From contig JAEINM010000256.1 in the NCBI GenBank assembly GCA_016342385.1, forward strand, positions 1 to 6,308: a stretch of DNA of 6,308 nucleotides. The letters run 5' to 3'. Below are positions 1 to 5,483 of this stretch, in pieces. How positions within the stretch are numbered: position 1 is the first letter of the stretch; each line of letters begins with the position of its first letter. Origin of the DNA: Spirochaetaceae bacterium (GTDB lineage Bacteria > Spirochaetota > Spirochaetia > DSM-2461). Below the pieces are notes generated by a model, which ran no database searches, was not told the DNA's origin, and was given only the letters and a program-made list of their open reading frames with translations. Position numbers and translations under genes: made by a program.

Positions 1-210
1 CCAGATATCTGAGCCAAATATTCCATCGTTAAATTCATCTGACCAGGAAAGAGTCCAATCCTCTCCGGGATTATAGTTAGCAGTGTCTCCCTCCAGAGGG
101 ACATCTGTATCAAGTCCTGTATTGGCGGAGTCTCCGAGATCACAGCCGAAGGTCACAGATACAATAATTGAGATTAATATTATCTGGAGTTGTTTTATTT
201 TCTTTTTCAT
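1..210 (-). CDS. GH16 family lipoprotein, N-terminal fragment (cut by left edge)
   Basis: Seventy codons are visible, from the ATG at 210-208 to the window edge, with no stop. The protein starts MKKKIKQLQI, continues with a hydrophobic stretch and reaches a lipobox-like VTFGC with the cysteine at residue 23, so it is probably a lipoprotein. After a short acidic linker comes WTLSWSDEFNDGIFGSDIW (residues 52-70), nearly the same as the start of the GH16 domain of the 296-aa protein at 2720-3610. It is therefore very likely another GH16 beta-glucanase, but the catalytic EIDxxE segment lies outside the window. A GGGG stretch at 215-218, 4 nt before the ATG, can act as ribosome binding site. The gene lies 59 bp downstream of the 718-aa GH16 gene, with a hairpin in between. 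Family assignment is firm by similarity to its neighbours; activity cannot be confirmed from this fragment. Confidence 0.85.
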   Translation of the reverse strand, partial: MKKKIKQLQIILISIIVSVTFGCDLGDSANTGLDTDVPLEGDTANYNPGEDWTLSWSDEFNDGIFGSDIW

Positions 211-228
211 ATTTCCCCAATAAGAAAC

Positions 229-262
229 TGTTGCAAAAGCAAAATTTTCCACTTCTGCAACA
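229..262 (-). terminator. Hairpin between two GH16 genes, possible weak terminator
   Basis: Arms 252-262 and 229-239 pair over 11 bp on the minus strand (TGTTGCAGAAG with CTTTTGCAACA, one G-U pair) around a 12-nt loop. The hairpin begins 7 nt after the stop codon at 270-272. It is followed by GTTTCTTATT rather than a clean U-run, so termination would be weak. The foot of the stem is 18 nt upstream of the next start codon (208-210), too close for an independent promoter to fit between. It may reduce, rather than stop, transcription into the next gene, or protect the 3' end of the 718-aa gene's message. Confidence 0.5.
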
Positions 263-269
263 ACTCTAT

Positions 270-2426
270 TTAATTAGTGTAATGTCTCACCCAGTCAATA
301 TACATGTACAAGGGGAATGGTGTTGTAGCATCGGGATCGTGAGTGTAGCTCCCGCCTATAGCGATATTGAATATGATATACATTTCTTTATGAAATTCAT
401 CTATGGCATTGATATCGGCTGTATGTACGGTCACCCCATCGACTTTCCAGATAATTTCCGAGATGTTCCATTCAATCTCGAAAACGTGATAATTGTCGCT
501 GAATAATCCTGAATCCAGATAGAAATAATTGGAACTTGACGGCGTTCCGGCAGTGGAATGAATGGCCTGTCCGACGCCCGTATGACCCCACTGATCATCA
601 GTTGCTCCAACTGATCCGCTTTCGAGGATATCAATTTCTCCACAGGCCGGCCATCCTGTATCTCCTCCGGTTTCACTTATATTGTCACCCAGCATCCAGA
701 AGGCGGGCCACACACCTTTTCCTGAAGGAAGCTTTATTCTGGCGGCAATTTTACCGAACTTAAACAGTTTTCCGGCTGAACCGGAGTCTCCTGTTCCACC
801 ACCGGGATTAGAGATAACTCTGGCGGATGTAAAGTCTCCATACTCATAAGTCGTTCCGGTGTGCTCCGCTTTGATTATCATGTTCCCATCCTGTTCATAG
901 GCTGTGGATGGATCTCCATTATAAATCTGTAATTCATCGTTTTTTCTTGTCGGCATTTCCCGGTCCCAGGTATCCGTATCAAAGATACCATCGCGGAATT
1001 CGTCTGACCAGGCAGGAGACCATCCGATACCGGGATCATAGGTGTCGGTCGGATCGTCAGGAACAATGGCAATGTTAAAAACAGCTGTTGCTGCGGTCAG
1101 TGCGGTCAGTGCCGAATCGATCTCCACCATTGTGGAACCCGTATTATCGGCTGTGGTCTGAGCCAGGGCTATAGCAGCCGTATAATTATCTTTTGCTGTT
1201 TGCGAAGACTGCCCTGTATTTGTTCCTACAGTTGTAATGGCGTTTAATGTTTCGGCTTCGGTAATAGCTGCATTCAGTGCACTGAAATCGGCAATGATTG
1301 ATTCTTTGAAAGTCAGTGTTGCCGCTGCCAGTGTGACAACAGCGTTATCCACTTCAAGCTGGGATCCGGCTGTTTCCATCACGTTTTGAGCTTCTGAAAT
1401 TGCCAGCTCATAAATGTCCGCATCGGCCTGTAAGGCATTCCCTTCGGCAGTACCAATAGTTGTATTAGATAATAATGTATTTGCTTCGGAAATCTCTATT
1501 GATAGGGCAACTGTATCGAAAGAGATGATTGCTGCTATAAATGCATCTGTAGCAGTATTAAGATTTGCTGCGGCAATATTTATTTCTGAAATTGAAGGAC
1601 TACTGTCCCATACTGATTGGGCTGCCGCTATGGCAGCTGTATAGGCATCTTTGGCAGCCTGAGACACATTGCCCGTTAATGTTCCGACTGTAGTATTTGT
1701 GTTCAGGGTAGACGCCTCAGCAATTATGGACTCAAGATCAGCAGGGACTTCGACAGTATTGAACCGTATGTCAAGTAGAAAAGTCGTTGCCGTGTATTCA
1801 TTTTTCAATATCTCTGTTCCCGCACCGGGGTGCCAGAGGCCTATTCCATTGAATCGCGTAAAGTCAATATCAGGAAAATCAAATAATGGCACACTGTATA
1901 TCTCCCAGTCTCCATCAGAAACGGGAGTATAGTCCAGGAGATTGACAGACTGTCCTCTATCAGGATCATCAAATTTCAATTCTATATTTCCCACTGTTTC
2001 TTCCAGCCCTTTCAGGGCCAGTTCAACAATGGCATAGCCGCTCATATCGTAAGTGATTTCTCCAGAAGCACTGATCTGCAGGTAGATCCCACCCCATTCA
2101 TTTCCGGTAAATACATATTCAAGAGAATTCGTGTTATAAAAATAGGATTCAGAGTTTGGAGAAGTATCTCTGGCTTCATTCAAAGCTGCTGTTACTTCTG
2201 CTGTAGCGAGCAGTGTTCCCGATGCATCATTGAATGTCGATTGCCCGGGAGGATCTGCGTTGAAATCTCCCCATATGATCTCTATAGGGTCCGGTAGTGG
2301 TTCCGGATCCGGATCATCAACAGTGATATCCGGTTCTGGCTCCGGTGTGTCGTCGGGTAATAGGTCACATGAGCTGAACAGCAATGCGATGGCGGTTAAA
2401 ATTGTAAGTGATAGTTTTCTGATCAT
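270..2426 (-). CDS. Modular lipoprotein beta-glucanase: unassigned beta-rich domain, three FIVAR-like repeats, GH16
   Basis: This 718-aa protein is predicted to be a cell-envelope endo-beta-1,3-glucanase (laminarinase-type GH16). In order it has: a signal peptide with lipobox LFSSC (Cys20); an acidic Pro-rich linker (about 24-47); a beta-rich domain with no family I can name (about 48-228), possibly carbohydrate-binding; three helical repeats of 76-77 aa (about 229-457) resembling FIVAR modules; and a GH16 catalytic domain (about 463-718). The catalytic motif GEIDILES gives Glu597 as nucleophile, Asp599 as helper and Glu602 as acid/base, preceded by the Trp-rich VWPAFWMLG (572-580) expected in the substrate cleft. 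A good AGGAG at 2433-2437, 6 nt from the ATG, supports the start. A hand alignment of its GH16 domain with the 296-aa neighbour gives about 70% identity. It has its own promoter candidate upstream. Enzyme family is secure; exact substrate and the role of the N-terminal modules are inferred. Confidence 0.93.
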   Translation of the reverse strand: MIRKLSLTILTAIALLFSSCDLLPDDTPEPEPDITVDDPDPEPLPDPIEIIWGDFNADPPGQSTFNDASGTLLATAEVTAALNEARDTSPNSESYFYNTNSLEYVFTGNEWGGIYLQISASGEITYDMSGYAIVELALKGLEETVGNIELKFDDPDRGQSVNLLDYTPVSDGDWEIYSVPLFDFPDIDFTRFNGIGLWHPGAGTEILKNEYTATTFLLDIRFNTVEVPADLESIIAEASTLNTNTTVGTLTGNVSQAAKDAYTAAIAAAQSVWDSSPSISEINIAAANLNTATDAFIAAIISFDTVALSIEISEANTLLSNTTIGTAEGNALQADADIYELAISEAQNVMETAGSQLEVDNAVVTLAAATLTFKESIIADFSALNAAITEAETLNAITTVGTNTGQSSQTAKDNYTAAIALAQTTADNTGSTMVEIDSALTALTAATAVFNIAIVPDDPTDTYDPGIGWSPAWSDEFRDGIFDTDTWDREMPTRKNDELQIYNGDPSTAYEQDGNMIIKAEHTGTTYEYGDFTSARVISNPGGGTGDSGSAGKLFKFGKIAARIKLPSGKGVWPAFWMLGDNISETGGDTGWPACGEIDILESGSVGATDDQWGHTGVGQAIHSTAGTPSSSNYFYLDSGLFSDNYHVFEIEWNISEIIWKVDGVTVHTADINAIDEFHKEMYIIFNIAIGGSYTHDPDATTPFPLYMYIDWVRHYTN
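1056..1742 (-). repeat. Three tandem FIVAR-like repeats inside the 718-aa GH16 protein
   Basis: Residues of about 229-305, 306-381 and 382-457 align at a 76-77 residue period. Each unit starts with a helix containing EA.TL, then TT(V/I)GT..G, then a second helix ending in A.AQ or SEAQ, then a third Ala-rich helix. Units 1 and 3 share SQ.AKD.YTAAIA closely; unit 2 is more divergent (ALQADADIYELAISEAQ). The pattern matches FIVAR-type three-helix modules seen in many secreted Gram-positive and carbohydrate-active proteins. Here they probably act as a stalk or weak ligand-binding element between the anchored N-terminus and the GH16 domain. The repeat is clear in protein sequence and weaker in DNA, so the duplication is not recent. 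Confidence 0.8.
2286..2357 (-). repeat. Low-complexity DNA encoding an acidic Pro-rich linker
   Basis: Codons 24-47 of the 718-aa protein are mostly Pro, Glu and Asp (for example TPEPEPDITVDDPDPEPLPD). The DNA is correspondingly repetitive, with recurring GGTTCCGG and GGATCCGG blocks on the plus strand. It follows the lipidated cysteine directly and is best read as a flexible tether lifting the following domains from the membrane. Slippage at these repeats could change linker length between strains. Confidence 0.75.
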
Positions 2427-2499
2427 TTCTCTCTCCTGTCAATGATTCATATTTCAACTTCATCATTTCTCTATCAATCTGCAAGCCTCAAAAGGATAT

Positions 2500-2517
2500 T
2501 TTCATTGAGAAATGAAA
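2500..2517 (-). other. Short AT-rich hairpin in the leader of the 718-aa gene
   Basis: TTTCATT and AATGAAA form a 7-bp stem with a 4-nt loop, 74 nt upstream of the start codon, inside the predicted leader of about 130 nt. It is A/T-rich and lacks a following U-tract, so I do not call it a terminator. It may be chance, or a leader element that affects message stability. No known riboswitch is recognisable in this leader. Confidence 0.3.
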
Positions 2518-2540
2518 GTGCTGACTCTACTTTTTGTTTA

Positions 2541-2559
2541 GTTGGTAGCACGAACCAAC
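2541..2559. promoter_or_regulatory. 19-bp inverted repeat, candidate operator for the 718-aa gene
   Basis: GTTGGT and ACCAAC form perfect 6-bp half-sites separated by 7 bp. The repeat begins about 6 nt past the predicted -10 element, so it covers the expected transcription start. That is a usual place for a repressor operator. No regulator gene is in this window, and the site is not repeated elsewhere in it, so the binding protein is unknown. It could alternatively form a short hairpin at the 5' end of the transcript. Confidence 0.45.
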
Positions 2560-2564
2560 AATTA

Positions 2565-2593
2565 ATGATCCCATATAAATTTCCTGAAGTCAA
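2565..2593 (-). promoter_or_regulatory. Sigma-70-like promoter candidate for the 718-aa GH16 gene
   Basis: On the minus strand TTGACT (2593-2588, 5 of 6 matches to the -35 consensus) is followed after exactly 17 bp by GATCAT (2570-2565, 4 of 6 matches to the -10 consensus, including the conserved A at position 2 and the final T). Predicted start of transcription is near 2558, giving a leader of about 130 nt. The site lies between a strong terminator and the start of the 718-aa gene, where a promoter is expected. This non-coding stretch (2427-2675) otherwise holds only the inverted repeats and hairpin listed here. Confidence 0.5.
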
Positions 2594-2602
2594 CAAAATC
2601 AA

Positions 2603-2614
2603 CAGAGTTCTCTG
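2603..2614. promoter_or_regulatory. Short inverted repeat upstream of the -35 box
   Basis: CAGAG-TT-CTCTG is a 5-bp inverted repeat with a 2-bp centre, 9 bp upstream of the predicted -35 box and centred about 50 bp before the predicted transcription start. The location would suit an activator, but short repeats of this size are common by chance and I know of no matching consensus. Confidence 0.2.
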
Positions 2615-2675
2615 ATGAAATATAGAATACAGAGGAGAAAATCAATGAGAGCTTATGTTGTAATAGGGGGATTTG

Positions 2676-2713
2676 AAAAAAAGGTCGAGAATGGGTGTGA
2701 ACCCATCTCTACC
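2676..2713 (-). terminator. Intrinsic terminator after the 296-aa GH16 gene
   Basis: Read on the minus strand, a hairpin with arms 2701-2713 and 2683-2696 pairs ATGGGT with ACCCAT, then GAG with CTC after a one-base bulge, then GGT with ACC after a mismatch, around a TCAC loop. It is followed directly by seven T residues (2682-2676). It starts 6 nt after the stop codon. This is a textbook Rho-independent terminator and separates the 296-aa gene from the 718-aa gene as transcription units. Confidence 0.88.
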
Positions 2714-2719
2714 AGATAT

Positions 2720-3610
2720 TTAATTGTTCGTGTAGTAGCGAATCCAGTCAATATACATATACTGGGGAAAGGTAGTTGTCGCATCGGGATCATGAGTGTA
2801 ATTTCCACCTACAGCAATATTGAATAAAATGTAAAAATCTTTCTGAAACTCATCTATGGTGCTTATATCGGCTGTATGTGCAATCACTCCATCAACTTTC
2901 CAAACTATTGTTGAAGAATCCCATTCAATTTCAAATACATGAAAATCATCTCCATAGATACCTGATGATATACTCACCTCTCCGGAACTGGATGGTGTAC
3001 CGGCAGTAGAATGAATAGCCTGACCGACTGTTGCATGGCCATAAAAACCATCATTGGCAGAGATATGACCACTTTCAAGGATATCGATTTCACCGCAGGC
3101 AGGCCAGCCGGTGTCACCTCCGGTTTCGGAGATGTTGTCTCCCAGCATCCAGAAAGCGGGCCAGATCCCTTTTCCTGAAGGTAGTTTAATACTGGCGGCA
3201 ATTTTTCCGTATCTAAATGTTTTTCCCGTAGATCCAGATAGGCCTGTCCCTCCACCGGGATTGGAGATTACACGGGCTGAAGTATAATTACCGATACTAT
3301 GGGTTGGTCCATTATATGTGGCTTTAAGAACCATGCTTCCATCCTGCTCATAGGCCGTTGATGCCTCTCCTGTGTACCTCTCCCACTCATTGTTATAGGG
3401 AGAGAGTAATTCTTCCCGATCCCAGGTGTCGGAACCAAAAACGCCATCATTAAATTCGTCGGACCATGAAAGGGTCCATCCGGGTCCCGGATCGTAATCA
3501 TCCGATTCATCAATAACTTCTTCAGGTCCAGATCCAGTATCACAACTGAAAGCAACCGACATTAATAGTAGTATTGTCAGTAAAAATAAAGCATTACATT
3601 TCTTTCTCAT
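2720..3610 (-). CDS. GH16 lipoprotein beta-1,3-glucanase (laminarinase-type), compact form
   Basis: This 296-aa protein is predicted to be a lipid-anchored endo-beta-1,3-glucanase acting outside the cytoplasmic membrane. The signal peptide (MRKKCNALFL, then a hydrophobic core) ends at lipobox-like VAFSC with Cys23; an acidic linker of about 15 residues follows, and the GH16 domain fills about 39-296. The motif GEIDILES gives Glu174 as nucleophile, Asp176 as helper and Glu179 as acid/base. IWPAFWMLG (149-157) and HVFEIEW (224-230) are typical of the fold and cleft. Length is normal for a single-domain GH16 with a signal peptide. GGAG at 3616-3619, 5 nt from the ATG, supports the start. A terminator-like hairpin ends only 17 nt upstream of the ATG, leaving no room for a separate promoter after it, so expression probably depends on read-through from GH3 or on a promoter inside the GH3 3' end. 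About 70% identical to the GH16 domain of the downstream 718-aa protein. Confidence 0.95.
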   Translation of the reverse strand: MRKKCNALFLLTILLLMSVAFSCDTGSGPEEVIDESDDYDPGPGWTLSWSDEFNDGVFGSDTWDREELLSPYNNEWERYTGEASTAYEQDGSMVLKATYNGPTHSIGNYTSARVISNPGGGTGLSGSTGKTFRYGKIAASIKLPSGKGIWPAFWMLGDNISETGGDTGWPACGEIDILESGHISANDGFYGHATVGQAIHSTAGTPSSSGEVSISSGIYGDDFHVFEIEWDSSTIVWKVDGVIAHTADISTIDEFQKDFYILFNIAVGGNYTHDPDATTTFPQYMYIDWIRYYTNN

Positions 3611-3621
3611 TTTATCTCCAT

Positions 3622-3649
3622 AAAAAAAGCCCCTCTCAGTTGAGGGGCT
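3622..3649 (-). terminator. Strong terminator-like hairpin between GH3 and the 296-aa GH16 gene
   Basis: On the minus strand AGCCCCTC (3649-3642) pairs perfectly with GAGGGGCT (3635-3628) around an AACTGA loop, and the stem runs into six more T residues (3627-3622). The GC-rich 8-bp stem plus U-tract is a canonical Rho-independent terminator. It starts 13 nt after the GH3 stop codon. The U-tract ends immediately before the ribosome binding site of the 296-aa gene, so it may act as a partial terminator or attenuator setting the ratio of GH3 to GH16 transcripts. Confidence 0.88.
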
Positions 3650-3662
3650 GGATGCAAAAAAA

Positions 3663-5462
3663 TTAGTAAGTCAGTCCGAAACCGTAGGGAAACAGAGCTT
3701 CATCGCCATGATCGGAATTCATGTCCAGGGGAATCTGATCCATAGAGGCGGGCCATGTATGGGGCAGTTTCCCTGTGGGAGCGTAATCTCCGAAGAGCAC
3801 ATCGGTAACGCCCTGACCTTCTGTTCCCGGCAGCCAGGCGGCTATAAAGGCATCACTCAATTCAAGAACGTCGTTGATAATCATTGGACGGCCGCTAATC
3901 AGCACAGTCACAATTTTTGTCCCGTTCTCTTTAATTTTAGTGATTGTCTCCAGAGTATCCGGGGGCAGATTAAGAGTTTTCCTGTCTCCTTTACCCTCGG
4001 CATAGGCTTGTTCGCCAATAACCACTATGGCGACATCTTCCGTTCCATCGGATTTTTTACCGCTCATTGAGTAAATAACTTCGCTGTTCCCGGAAACAGC
4101 CTGTTCAATTGCTTCGAGAATGGGTGTTCCAATGGTGAGGTCGTTTCCTCTTTCTCCCTGCCAGCTCAAAGTCCAACCTCCGCACTGGGCGCCTAAGTTG
4201 TTGGCATTGACTCCGGAAACCAGTATTTTCTCCAGGTTTTTATCCAGCGGAAGAATGCTGTCTTCATTTTTCAGGAGCACAAGCGATTTTCGTACGGCTT
4301 CTCTGGCCACTTCTCTATGTTCATCAGAACCGATCAGAGAGGTAAATGACCTGTCTGTAAGCGGTGCTTCAAATAATCCCAGCTGAAATTTAGCTTTTAG
4401 TATTTTTCCCACAGCCTCATCGATTCTCTCCATGGGAATCAGACCTTCATTGACGCTGTCAGTTATAGAGTCGAGGAAAGGGATATAGTCGGCAGGACAC
4501 ATGACCATGTCGATACCCGCGTTGATGGCAGTCACAATCTGCTGATCGTAATTTCCTTTCAACTGCTTAATTCCCGCCCAGTCTGAAACAATGAATCCCT
4601 CAAATTCCAGTTCCCCTCTCAGAAGATCTGTCATGAGATACTTGTGGCCGTGGAGTTTGTCTCCGTTCCAGCTGTTAAAAGAGGCCATTATTGATCCGAC
4701 ATTTTCCTCTATGGCTCCCACATAAGGGGGTAGGTGTGTCTCTCTCAGTTCGGTCTCATCAATGACAGCATTTCCCTGGTCTTTTCCACCCATTGTTCCA
4801 CCATCGGCAACATAGTGTTTTGCCGTGGCCAGAATGGTATCGGGAGCAGACAGACTGCCGCCCTGATATCCTCTGATGGCAGCTTTACCCAGTTCGTTTA
4901 CAAGGACGGGATCTTCTCCGAATCCCTCGTAAGTTCTTCCCCATAGTTCATTCTGAGGTACGGCCACACAGGGGGCGAAAGTCCAATCCATACCGGTTCC
5001 GGCCACTTCAATAGCGGTGATATGGGCAATTTCCTCGACCAGATCGGCATCTCTGGTTGCTCCCAGGCCAATATTGTGGGGGAATATGGTAGCGCCATAG
5101 ACATTGTTATGGCCATGTACCGCATCGACTCCGTAGATCAAGGGGATTCCCAGGCGTGTGCTTAGAGCGTAGTTCTGGAAATTATCGTAGTAATCCGCCC
5201 AGTCCGCCGGATCATCGGTACTGGGACCGACTCCGCCGCCACTCAGTAGGGAGCCCAGGTAATAATCGGCAATGTCTATGTCATCAAGAAGATCTGCCGT
5301 ATTGATCTGAGTCATCTGGCCCAGTTTTTCTTCCAGAGTCATCATGGACAGCAGGTCGGCAACGCGCTGGTCTACTGGTGCATCGCTATCCAGGTGCTTT
5401 GTCGATGAGCACCCTGTCAGAATTATTAGTGATAAAATCAGTAAGCTTAAAATTTTTTTCAT
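3663..5462 (-). CDS. GH3 lipoprotein beta-glucosidase / glucan exohydrolase
   Basis: This 599-aa protein is predicted to remove glucose from the non-reducing ends of beta-glucan oligosaccharides made by the neighbouring GH16 enzymes. A signal peptide ends in lipobox LTGC (Cys18). The N-terminal barrel domain (about 30-380) carries YGVDAVHG (Asp113), GRTYEGFGEDP (Arg176), the substrate-binding Lys215-His216 pair in ATAKHYVADGG, and the nucleophile Asp294 in GFIVSDWAG. The second domain (about 395-599) has GGWTLSWQG (Trp430 and Trp434) and GEQAYAEGKGD, where Glu489 matches by position the acid/base of barley exohydrolase ExoI. It ends FPYGFGLTY, the usual end of the second domain, with no fibronectin-type domain. 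This two-domain, ExoI-like form often acts on beta-1,3 and beta-1,4 linkages. AGGAGC at 5474-5479 is the likely ribosome binding site, at a long 11-nt spacing. It lies 18 bp after a GH16 stop codon, so it is probably co-transcribed with that gene. Linkage preference is inferred. Confidence 0.95.
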   Translation of the reverse strand: MKKILSLLILSLIILTGCSSTKHLDSDAPVDQRVADLLSMMTLEEKLGQMTQINTADLLDDIDIADYYLGSLLSGGGVGPSTDDPADWADYYDNFQNYALSTRLGIPLIYGVDAVHGHNNVYGATIFPHNIGLGATRDADLVEEIAHITAIEVAGTGMDWTFAPCVAVPQNELWGRTYEGFGEDPVLVNELGKAAIRGYQGGSLSAPDTILATAKHYVADGGTMGGKDQGNAVIDETELRETHLPPYVGAIEENVGSIMASFNSWNGDKLHGHKYLMTDLLRGELEFEGFIVSDWAGIKQLKGNYDQQIVTAINAGIDMVMCPADYIPFLDSITDSVNEGLIPMERIDEAVGKILKAKFQLGLFEAPLTDRSFTSLIGSDEHREVAREAVRKSLVLLKNEDSILPLDKNLEKILVSGVNANNLGAQCGGWTLSWQGERGNDLTIGTPILEAIEQAVSGNSEVIYSMSGKKSDGTEDVAIVVIGEQAYAEGKGDRKTLNLPPDTLETITKIKENGTKIVTVLISGRPMIINDVLELSDAFIAAWLPGTEGQGVTDVLFGDYAPTGKLPHTWPASMDQIPLDMNSDHGDEALFPYGFGLTY

Positions 5463-5473
5463 TCTTTCTCAAT

Positions 5474-5483
5474 GCTCCTATTA
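5474..5483 (-). promoter_or_regulatory. GH3 ribosome binding site overlapping tandem stop codons of the upstream GH16 gene
   Basis: On the minus strand the upstream GH16 gene ends TAA followed in frame by TAG, and the second stop's final bases form part of AGGAGC, the only good Shine-Dalgarno match before the GH3 ATG (5462-5460). The 11-nt spacing is longer than usual. The close packing and lack of a hairpin in the 18-bp gap support co-transcription and possibly translational coupling of the two genes. Confidence 0.6.

Noticed and set aside
168..506. Plus-strand open frame of 112 codons
   Set aside because: It is antisense to the 3' end of the 718-aa GH16 gene and to the start of the left GH16 gene; the protein has no recognisable domain and the minus-strand genes explain the sequence.
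2302..2313. 12-bp perfect palindrome TCCGGATCCGGA
   Set aside because: It falls inside the repetitive Asp-Pro linker codons and follows from that repeat; no reason to see it as a binding site.
2230..2445. Plus-strand frame with a Gly-Ser repeat (GSGSGSGS)
   Set aside because: It is the shadow of the acidic Pro-rich linker codons of the 718-aa protein read on the opposite strand.
2427..2719. Riboswitch, tRNA, small RNA, CRISPR array or insertion sequence in the largest gap
   Set aside because: No tRNA-like cloverleaf, no direct repeats with spacers, no transposase remnants and no riboswitch core could be recognised; the gap is explained by a terminator, a promoter and a leader.
3607..3621. 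Four-codon minus-strand mini-frame (ATG GAG ATA AAA TGA) overlapping the 296-aa gene start
   Set aside because: It coincides with the ribosome binding site itself and has no ribosome binding site of its own apart from the terminator U-tract; most likely chance.
3708..4070. Plus-strand open frame of 120 codons
   Set aside because: It lies wholly inside the GH3 gene, whose catalytic motifs on the other strand are intact; no ribosome binding site or family resemblance.
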